Shown piece after piece: positions 1-4,349 of a stretch of DNA of 5,035 nucleotides. The position numbers and the translations under genes are program-made. Location of the stretch: positions 1-5,035 of the forward strand of contig JACQUE010000039.1 in the NCBI GenBank assembly GCA_016210425.1, in the 5' to 3' direction. The first letter of the stretch is position 1; each line of letters begins with the position of its first letter. The stretch is from Chloroflexota bacterium. GTDB lineage: Bacteria > Chloroflexota > Dehalococcoidia > JACQUE01. The notes below the pieces were generated by a model. It saw nothing but the letters and a program-made list of their open reading frames with translations. It did no database searches and was not told the DNA's origin.

Positions 1-425
1 GTCAAACTGATGCCATCGATGGCGATGAAGCCCTTGGGCACGATATAAGGCATGAGCTCCGCCAGCGCCGAGAATGTTAGCAAGAGCGCCTCACCGTCGG
101 GCTCCTGAGCCACCATGCGGCCCGTGCCCTCGACGTGCCCCTGCACGAAGTGACCCCCCATGCGCTCCCCGAAGGCCAGGGCCCGCTCCAGGTTCACCGC
201 ATCGCCGAGGCCAAGCTCGCCCAGGTTGGTGCGGCGCAGCGTCTCTGGCACGGTGTCCACCGAGAAGCTATCGCCGCTCAGATCGGTGACGGTCAGACAA
301 GTGCCGTTAACGGCGATGCTATCGCCGATCTTCGTGCCCTCCAGCACCTTGTGCGCCTGGATAACGAGGCCGCCAGGCCGCACATGGCGCACGACGCCCA
401 TCTCTTCCACGATGCCTGTAAACAT
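1..425 (-). CDS. ribE: Riboflavin synthase (alpha chain), C-terminal end outside the window
   Basis: Cytoplasmic riboflavin synthase converts two molecules of 6,7-dimethyl-8-ribityllumazine into riboflavin and a pyrimidinedione, the last step of riboflavin synthesis. The 141 complete residues begin with the hallmark MFTGIVEE, followed by VNGTCLTVT (Cys43, conserved in the family) in the first barrel. The second barrel opens with MGGHFVQGHVEGTG (residues 89-102) and continues to KGFIAIDGISL. The family is about 200 residues long, so roughly the last 60 residues lie beyond base 1. The ATG at 425 gives the canonical N-terminus and has an AGGAG Shine-Dalgarno (431-435) 5 nt upstream. It starts 18 nt after the 2TM gene, so it is almost certainly cotranscribed with that gene and ribD. 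The partial QGHVEG uses Glu where Asp is more usual, a conservative change. Identification is secure; the symbol follows Bacillus usage. Confidence 0.96.
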   Translation of the reverse strand, partial: MFTGIVEEMGVVRHVRPGGLVIQAHKVLEGTKIGDSIAVNGTCLTVTDLSGDSFSVDTVPETLRRTNLGELGLGDAVNLERALAFGERMGGHFVQGHVEGTGRMVAQEPDGEALLLTFSALAELMPYIVPKGFIAIDGISL

Positions 426-443
426 CAAAGCTCCTGCTAATGT

Positions 444-776
444 CTACGCCCGGCGCTGCTTGCCCACATCCTCATCGAAGGACTGGAGATGCTGCTGCTC
501 CTGCATCAGCTCGTGCTCGATCATGCGGCGGTGCATGGCGGCCACGGCGCTACCGCCAAGGGTGAAGGTGCCCAGGAAGTGCAGAACGAACCCTATCGAC
601 CACCCAACGAAGGGGAGCAGCAACCATGCGTTGGCCATGCTGGAGAAGAGCACAACCAGGAGCAGGGTTATGTTGCCAACGGCGAAGACCACCGCGTGGG
701 TGTAGAAGCGCATCTTAGCGTGGACCTGCTGCTCAGCGCGCAGGAATGCTGCTAGGTCGTCTTGGGTCAATGGCAT
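444..776 (-). CDS. Small 2TM-domain membrane protein inside the riboflavin operon
   Basis: A 110-residue protein with two predicted membrane helices, about residues 24-45 and 51-73. The second contains PFVGWSIGFVLHFLGTF, which resembles the P..GW.IG...H signature of the 2TM domain family (PF13239 style). The N-terminus is short and polar (residues 1-22). The C-terminal tail (about 80-110) is charged and rich in Glu, Gln and Arg, probably a cytoplasmic helix. No catalytic motif is visible, and the family has no settled biochemical role. Its ATG lies inside the end of ribD, a 10-bp overlap (767-776), and is preceded by a strong AAAGGAGG Shine-Dalgarno (783-790) 6 nt upstream, so translation is probably coupled to ribD. 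ribE follows after 18 nt. Transport of flavins or simple passenger status are both possible; nothing in the sequence decides this. Confidence 0.85.
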   Translation of the reverse strand: MPLTQDDLAAFLRAEQQVHAKMRFYTHAVVFAVGNITLLLVVLFSSMANAWLLLPFVGWSIGFVLHFLGTFTLGGSAVAAMHRRMIEHELMQEQQHLQSFDEDVGKQRRA

Positions 777-1918
777 CTCGGGCCTCCTTTCCCAGCTTCC
801 CCGAGCCCCTCGGCAGCTCCAGCAAGAGACGAGTTGAGGTAGCCTGTAATCAGGGTATCGTCACCGAAGCGCTGGATACTCACTCGCTGCAGGCGCAGCG
901 CTTGGGCCATGTGAGCGACTCCCAGGCCGGCCACAGCCGGCACGGCGCGGCGCCCCCCCACGATGACAGGGGCAACGAAGACCATGACCTTGTCTACCAG
1001 GTTCGCGTCAAAGAAGGACCCAAGCAGCTTACCCCCGCCTTCAACGATGACCCCTGTCACCTGCCGGCGCCCCAGCTCCCGCAGAAGCTCACTGACGTCA
1101 ATGTGCCCGCCCTTCAGCGGCAGGACCATCACCTCAGCCCCGGCATCGCGCAAAGGTGCCAGCCGCTCCTCCGGCAATGGCCCCGTGGCGACAAGCACCC
1201 TGCCCGGCCCTTTCAGCACCGCCGCCGATGGGGGCGTCCGCGCCGTGCTGTCAGCGATAATCCGCAGAGGATGGCGCACTCCACGCACCGGATCGACCTG
1301 CGAGGGACGCGTCGTGAGCTGCGGATCGTCGATGAGGACTGTGCCCACTCCAACCATGATGGCGTCGGTCGTATCTCGCAGCCAGTGGACGTACTCGCGG
1401 GAAGCTTCGCCAGCCACCCAGCGCGAGTCGCCGGTGCGCGTCGCAATCTTGCCATCGAGGCTGACGGAGAATTTGGCGATGACCAGGGGCAAGCCGGTGG
1501 TGATGTACTTGCAATAGGCCTCGTTGATGGCCTTGGCCTCCTCCTCGCCCTCCCCCACCACTGTGTGGATGCCCGCCGCTTCCAGCTCCGCCCGCCCCTG
1601 TCCGGCGACCCTGGGGTTCGGGTCCAGCGTCGCGATGTGCACCTCAGCGAGGCCGACGGTGATGATGGCCTGAGTACAGGGAGGCGTGCGTCCGAAGTAG
1701 CAGCACGGCTCCAATGTAACGTAGAGCGTCGCGCCGCGAGTTGCCTCGCCCGCCTGCTGCAGCGCCACGATCTCAGCGTGTGGCCCGCCGGGCGGCTGCG
1801 TATGGCCCCGGCTTGCGATGACGCCGTCTTTAACGATCAGGGCGCCCACGGCAGGATTGGGGCTCGTCCGCCCCATCGCCAACCTCGCCTGGGCGAGGGC
1901 CTCGTCCATGTAGCTCAT
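767..1918 (-). CDS. ribD: Bifunctional RibD: diaminohydroxyphosphoribosylaminopyrimidine deaminase / 5-amino-6-(5-phosphoribosylamino)uracil reductase
   Basis: RibD carries out the second and third steps of riboflavin synthesis from GTP: deamination of the pyrimidine ring, then NADPH-dependent reduction of the ribosyl group. The deaminase domain covers about residues 1-140. It shows HAE at 47-49 and PCCYFGRTPPC at 71-81, giving zinc ligands His47, Cys72 and Cys81 and proton-shuttle Glu49. The ligand spacing (25 and 9) equals that of E. coli RibD. The motif has CY where SH is common. The reductase domain covers about 144-360, with AKFSVSLDGKIA, VGVGTVLIDDPQLTTR and IVEGGGKLLGSFF. The 383-residue length is normal. 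The last ~20 residues form a Gly/Ala-rich tail past the usual end, over the ribosome binding site of the next gene. The start is ATG 1918; ATG 1909 (Met4) is a possible alternative. Neither has a good Shine-Dalgarno (only GGA 6 nt before Met1). First gene of the rib operon. Confidence 0.97.
   Translation of the reverse strand: MSYMDEALAQARLAMGRTSPNPAVGALIVKDGVIASRGHTQPPGGPHAEIVALQQAGEATRGATLYVTLEPCCYFGRTPPCTQAIITVGLAEVHIATLDPNPRVAGQGRAELEAAGIHTVVGEGEEEAKAINEAYCKYITTGLPLVIAKFSVSLDGKIATRTGDSRWVAGEASREYVHWLRDTTDAIMVGVGTVLIDDPQLTTRPSQVDPVRGVRHPLRIIADSTARTPPSAAVLKGPGRVLVATGPLPEERLAPLRDAGAEVMVLPLKGGHIDVSELLRELGRRQVTGVIVEGGGKLLGSFFDANLVDKVMVFVAPVIVGGRRAVPAVAGLGVAHMAQALRLQRVSIQRFGDDTLITGYLNSSLAGAAEGLGEAGKGGPRCH
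783..790 (-). promoter_or_regulatory. Strong Shine-Dalgarno of the 2TM gene, embedded in the ribD 3' end
   Basis: On the minus strand this reads AAAGGAGG, a near-perfect match to the anti-Shine-Dalgarno, 6 nt before the ATG at 776. It lies inside the last codons of ribD. It is the strongest ribosome binding site in the window and decides the start of the 2TM gene. Ribosomes finishing ribD at 767 pass directly over it, which favours coupled re-initiation. Confidence 0.8.
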
Positions 1919-1948
1919 AGAGTATCCGACAGTCAGTCTGTTGAGGTC

Positions 1949-1977
1949 ATTCTAGCGCCGGGCTAGGGGCGGTGCAA
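1949..1977 (-). promoter_or_regulatory. Candidate sigma70-type promoter of the riboflavin operon
   Basis: On the minus strand a TTGCAC -35 (1972-1977) and a TAGAAT -10 (1949-1954, 5 of 6 to consensus) are separated by exactly 17 bp. Transcription would start near 1942, giving a leader of only about 20-25 nt before ribD. The -35 matches consensus well only in its TTG. Two inverted repeats overlap this element, so it may be regulated. The assignment is by inspection only. Confidence 0.5.
1952..1966. repeat. Inverted repeat CTAGC-N5-GCTAG within the ribD promoter
   Basis: Perfect 5-bp arms CTAGC (1952-1956) and GCTAG (1962-1966) flank GCCGG. The repeat lies between the -35 and -10 hexamers proposed for ribD and overlaps part of the -10. 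It could be an operator half-site pair or a small RNA hairpin in read-through from the upstream gene. With such short arms, chance is possible. Confidence 0.4.
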
Positions 1978-1989
1978 GCGCGCCGCCCC
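1966..1989. repeat. GC-rich inverted repeat between the SIMPL lipoprotein gene and ribD
   Basis: Seven-base perfect arms GGGGCGG (1966-1972) and CCGCCCC (1983-1989) enclose a 10-nt loop that contains most of the TTGCAC -35 proposed for ribD. In RNA it would fold into a stable GC hairpin 16 nt after the stop of the lipoprotein gene (2005). It could weakly end that transcript, but neither strand has a T-run behind it, so it is not a normal intrinsic terminator. It could instead be an operator. Confidence 0.5.
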
Positions 1990-2004
1990 ACGCGCATCCT
2001 GCCG

Positions 2005-2799
2005 TTACTCGATGGCGAAGGTCACGCTGACATTGACCGTGATCTCGGTCTCCCCAGGCGAGACGGAAGTCTCCGCGCCGCCCATACCCAGACCTTTCGC
2101 GGCAGGGATGGCGAAAGGAATAGGCCCGCCGTTCCCGGCTTCCGTTATCGATATAGGCTTGCCCACCTTGACGCCCATAAGCTTGGCTAGCTGGTCCGCC
2201 TTCGCCTTAGCGTCGGCGACCGCCTTCTCCCGCGCCTGGTTCTGGAACTGGGTCGGGGCCTCGATGGTGAAGCTAATGCCGTCCAGCCTGGTAAGGTCTC
2301 CACCCGCAGCGGTTACGGCGTCCACGATCAAACCGGCCTTCTGCACGTCCCTGATCTTCGCCGAGACGATATTCGTGACCTGGTAACCCTTCTCGGTAAT
2401 GGCCCCGTTCGGCCCCCGGTTCTCGTAAGGGTAGATCGAAAGCTGCTGCGTCTTGATGTCCTTGTCCGCCACGCCATTCACCTTGAGCGCCTTGGTCACA
2501 GCATCCATCGCGTTAGCCGCGTCATCGCGCGCCTTGGCCACGGTTGGGCCTTTGGCCTCAACGCCAACCTGCAGCAACGCCAGGTCCGGGGTAGCCATGA
2601 CCTTGCCTTGCCCTGAGACGCTGATACCGATTTGCTGCGGCACCGGCACGATGCTGAAGTTGTCGGCGCCCTGAGCTCCGAAAGTCGAGACGGTGACGCC
2701 GCCGCCCGCTTTCTCCACCTTCGCCCGGCTGCAGCCGGCAACAAAGAATGCCAGGCTTGCCACTAGAATGCCCACTCCTAGCAACCATTTACGACTCAT
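2005..2799 (-). CDS. SIMPL/DUF541 (YggE-like) domain lipoprotein
   Basis: A 264-residue exported protein. The N-terminus has a short positive end (MSRKW), a hydrophobic core and the lipobox VAGC with Cys23, so it should be a lipoprotein anchored on the outer face of the cytoplasmic membrane. After a linker (about 24-58) the SIMPL domain fills the rest: ISVSGQGKVMATPDLALLQVGVE, then VNGVADKDIKTQQLSIYPYE, GYQVTNIV, a DGISFTIE strand, REKAVADAKAKADQLAKLMGVKVG, and a closing SPGETEITVNVSVTF. Family members such as YggE and BP26 are linked to oxidative and envelope stress, and BP26 forms ring-like oligomers; the molecular activity is unsettled. The start is ATG 2799, with AGGGAGG 8 nt upstream. 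The longer GTG start at 2808 is rejected because it overlaps that site. It follows the anti-sigma gene by 63 bp and has its own ECF-type promoter. Confidence 0.92.
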   Translation of the reverse strand: MSRKWLLGVGILVASLAFFVAGCSRAKVEKAGGGVTVSTFGAQGADNFSIVPVPQQIGISVSGQGKVMATPDLALLQVGVEAKGPTVAKARDDAANAMDAVTKALKVNGVADKDIKTQQLSIYPYENRGPNGAITEKGYQVTNIVSAKIRDVQKAGLIVDAVTAAGGDLTRLDGISFTIEAPTQFQNQAREKAVADAKAKADQLAKLMGVKVGKPISITEAGNGGPIPFAIPAAKGLGMGGAETSVSPGETEITVNVSVTFAIE

Positions 2800-2807
2800 A
2801 ACCTGCA

Positions 2808-2814
2808 CCTCCCT
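2808..2814 (-). promoter_or_regulatory. Shine-Dalgarno deciding the SIMPL lipoprotein start
   Basis: The minus strand reads AGGGAGG, 8 nt upstream of ATG 2799. An in-frame GTG at 2806-2808 overlaps the last base of this site and has no Shine-Dalgarno of its own. The site therefore selects the ATG, which also gives the cleaner lipoprotein signal peptide (MSRKW...). Confidence 0.8.
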
Positions 2815-2831
2815 TTTGACCTCTTCCCCTA

Positions 2832-2859
2832 TAGACGCCGTGCGCGCTCGTTTGGTTCC
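2832..2859 (-). promoter_or_regulatory. Candidate ECF sigma-type promoter of the SIMPL lipoprotein gene
   Basis: The minus strand has GGAAC (2855-2859, within TGGAACC) as -35 and CGTC (2834-2837, within CGTCTATA) as -10, separated by 17 bp. The AAC -35 core and CGTC-like -10 are the known hallmark of many ECF sigma promoters, for example sigma-W, -M and -X targets in Bacillus. It begins a few bases after the anti-sigma stop codon. Transcription from it would give a leader of about 25 nt that carries the AGGGAGG site. Nine specified bases fit inside a 63-bp gap, so chance is unlikely. That the adjacent sigma factor recognises it is inference. Confidence 0.65.
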
Positions 2860-2862
2860 ATT

Positions 2863-3570
2863 CTAGATGGTTTTGCGGCGCAAGAAGACGAAGGCAGCAC
2901 CTGCGACGATGAGGAGCCCGAGCAGGCCAAACTCAATCTGCCGCAAGGGCCAGTCCTTCAGAACGTGGTGCGCCTCGCGAACTTCGCCGGCGGTGATGGT
3001 AGCCGTAACCTGGGGCAACGTCGGCGAAGGCGATGGGACAGGCGAGACCAGCTGGTCCGTCGCCGATGGCTCCCTGCCTTTGGCCGCCCCCATCTGCGGC
3101 CTGGGCTCCGCCTGTGGGCTGACGCCCTGCTCGGGGCTGCTCGGCGGCTGTGCGGCTCGACTCTCGGCGGCCCCCGCGGGCGCAGGCGAGGCCTGCACGG
3201 CAGAGGGAGCCGCCTGCCGAGGGGCTGGCGTTGAGGTCCGCCAAAGATCGCCGGCGACAACAAGGGCCAGCAGCAGGACGAGAGCGGCTGTGGCCAGGCG
3301 CAGGGTTCCAAGCGGCGAGCCGGAGGTTTCAGCGGATCGAGCCCTCACCTGCGACTCGGAAACGGCAAAGGAGCGAGCTGGCGCCACCGCAGGCAACCGC
3401 TGCAGGAGCTGCACGGTGTTGCGAAGCTCCTCTAGCTCTCGGCGGCATTCAGCGCACTGCGAGAGGTGCTCATCAACCAACCGCTCGTCTTTCTGTGACA
3501 GGCGGCCATCGATATAGGGAGAGAGAAGCCCCCTCACCATGCGATGTCGCCGTCCGCTAAACTCTAGCAT
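2863..3570 (-). CDS. Membrane-bound zinc-finger anti-sigma factor
   Basis: A 235-residue protein that should bind and silence the ECF sigma factor encoded 19 bp upstream. The N-terminal ZAS domain (about residues 1-62) holds the HxxxCxxC signature as His35, Cys39 and Cys42 in DEHLSQCAECRREL, preceded by LLSPYIDGRLS. His9, 26 residues before His35, is a candidate fourth zinc ligand, as a His is in ChrR. It would be lost from the alternative start at Met11, so ATG 3570 (AAGGG 5 nt upstream) is preferred. A membrane helix follows at about 90-108. A Pro/Ala/Ser-rich, probably disordered, extracytoplasmic stretch of about 100 residues leads to a second helix at about 213-230 ending in RRKTI. Both ends should therefore be cytoplasmic. 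Signal release could involve regulated cleavage of the loop, but no known sensor domain is visible. Confidence 0.9.
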   Translation of the reverse strand: MLEFSGRRHRMVRGLLSPYIDGRLSQKDERLVDEHLSQCAECRRELEELRNTVQLLQRLPAVAPARSFAVSESQVRARSAETSGSPLGTLRLATAALVLLLALVVAGDLWRTSTPAPRQAAPSAVQASPAPAGAAESRAAQPPSSPEQGVSPQAEPRPQMGAAKGREPSATDQLVSPVPSPSPTLPQVTATITAGEVREAHHVLKDWPLRQIEFGLLGLLIVAGAAFVFLRRKTI

Positions 3571-3589
3571 GATAACCCTTACTCACTCA

Positions 3590-4171
3590 CTAATCATGAC
3601 GATACTGGCCCGGCAATAGTTCCCCTTGGGCCATGAGGTAGGAGCGCAGATGGGCACGTCCGCGGCTTATCCGGGACTTGACCGTGCCCAAAGACGTATT
3701 CATCACCCCGGCGATCTCTTCATAGCTGAGCCCCTGCACGTCCGATAATATAACTGCCAGGCGCTGGTCCTCGGGGATGGAGGCCAAGCCTCGGTTGATG
3801 CATTGCGCCAGCTCGTCGCGGAGGACGTGGTTCTCGGGTCCAGGCTCGGGTGAGCCGAAGGCAGGGGCCTGAGGATCGAGAAGGATGGCATCCAGGGACG
3901 CCGTGGGGCGGCGACGACGCTTGCGAAGCTCATCACGGCAGCGGTTGGCGGCGATGCGCAGCAGCCAGACGCGCAGGTCGCCGCCGCGAAAGCTTTTTAT
4001 GGCGTGGAACGCCGCGATAAAGGTCTCTTGGGTTACGTCCTGTGCCTCCGCGATGCCGCTCAGCATACGGAGGGCAAGGTTGTAGACCTGAGCCTGATAG
4101 ACCTCGACGAGCTGATTGAAGCTCGCCAGATCGCCCCTCTGGCTTCGCGAGACCAGGTCGGTCTCGTCCAT
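3590..4171 (-). CDS. ECF-subfamily RNA polymerase sigma factor (sigma-24 type)
   Basis: A 193-residue group IV sigma factor that would direct RNA polymerase to stress promoters. Region 2 spans about residues 16-88, with AQDVTQETFIAAF and FRGGDLRVWLLRIAANRC followed by a basic KRRRRP. A short linker (90-118) replaces region 3. Region 4 spans about 120-178 and contains the helix-turn-helix LSYEEIAGVMNTSLGTVKSRISRGR used for the -35 element. Length is normal and both domains are intact. The ATG at 4171 has AGAGGG 6 nt upstream. The stop is a tandem TAG-TGA, and the anti-sigma gene follows after 19 bp, the usual order for a sigma/anti-sigma pair. No ECF-type GGAAC...CGTC element was found upstream, so the operon does not show obvious autoregulation. 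The exact ECF group is not assignable by eye. Confidence 0.95.
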   Translation of the reverse strand: MDETDLVSRSQRGDLASFNQLVEVYQAQVYNLALRMLSGIAEAQDVTQETFIAAFHAIKSFRGGDLRVWLLRIAANRCRDELRKRRRRPTASLDAILLDPQAPAFGSPEPGPENHVLRDELAQCINRGLASIPEDQRLAVILSDVQGLSYEEIAGVMNTSLGTVKSRISRGRAHLRSYLMAQGELLPGQYRHD

Positions 4172-4207
4172 GCAACACCCTCTGGCGAAAGCTGGAGGAG
4201 ACCTCTC

Positions 4208-4226
4208 AGCGCGTATAGTTTGCGCT
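4208..4226. repeat. Short palindrome AGCGC-N9-GCGCT upstream of the sigma gene
   Basis: Five-base perfect arms AGCGC (4208-4212) and GCGCT (4222-4226) flank an AT-rich centre. On the minus strand that centre contains ACTATAC, a possible -10 for the sigma operon about 40 bp before its ATG. No convincing -35 accompanies it. The layout suits a dimeric regulator binding over a promoter, but the arms are short and the call is tentative. Confidence 0.3.
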
Positions 4227-4237
4227 TTGGCCCTGCT

Positions 4238-4327
4238 TAGAGCAATAGAGCAGGAGCATGAGTGGTAATGCCCCCTGTAGGTGTTTTTGTCCTTGTACTG
4301 GGCGTTGCTATGGGTTACGATAGAGCA
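4238..4327 (+). repeat. Three direct copies of TAGAGCA in the sigma/lepB divergent region
   Basis: TAGAGCA occurs at 4238-4244, 4246-4252 and 4321-4327. The first two are 8 bp apart start to start; the second and third share the longer ATAGAGCAG. The third lies immediately at and after the proposed lepB -10. The first pair also lies within an inverted repeat, CCTGCT (4232-4237) with AGCAGG (4249-4254). They may be regulator binding sites; function is unproven. Confidence 0.4.
4293..4321 (+). promoter_or_regulatory. Candidate sigma70-type promoter of lepB
   Basis: TTGTAC (4293-4298) and TACGAT (4316-4321) are separated by exactly 17 bp and lie 28 bp before the lepB start codon. The -10 matches consensus at 4 of 6 positions and the -35 in its TTG, so the promoter is plausible but weak. 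It has the same TTGNAC -35 style as the proposed ribD promoter. Transcription would start near 4328. Confidence 0.4.
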
Positions 4328-4349
4328 GAGGCTTTTGGAGTGGAGCGGG

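Noticed and set aside
746..1966. A 406-codon open frame on the plus strand, longer than ribD itself.
   Set aside because: It runs antisense to ribD, whose catalytic motifs are intact over the whole length. Its product has no recognisable motif, and long shadow frames are common in GC-rich sequence.
1966..1989. Reading the GC-rich hairpin as an intrinsic terminator.
   Set aside because: No T-run follows on either strand, so only the inverted repeat is reported.
2860..2865. TAGAAT on the minus strand, identical to the ribD -10 hexamer, just before the SIMPL lipoprotein gene.
   Set aside because: It includes the anti-sigma stop codon and has no acceptable -35 at 16-18 bp; the ECF-type element next to it explains the gap better.
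2863..3012. A sortase-like signal at the anti-sigma C-terminus (LPQVT, hydrophobic stretch, RRK tail).
   Set aside because: It is not LPxTG, it lies well over 20 residues before the hydrophobic stretch with charged residues between, and an anti-sigma factor is not a wall-anchored protein.
3304..3309. A second GGAACC on the minus strand, within the anti-sigma gene.
   Set aside because: No CGTC-like -10 follows at 16-18 bp, and it lies inside coding sequence.
4258..4323. A 21-codon plus-strand frame with five cysteines (CRCFCPC...C pattern) upstream of lepB.
   Set aside because: AGGAG lies only 1 nt from its ATG, and the proposed lepB promoter lies inside it, so it would not be in that transcript. 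Probably chance.
4172..4349. Search for an autoregulatory ECF promoter before the sigma gene.
   Set aside because: AAC cores are present, but none is followed by CGTC or a close variant at 16-18 bp; the nearest (AAC then GTC) has a spacer about 3 bp shorter than that of the lipoprotein promoter.
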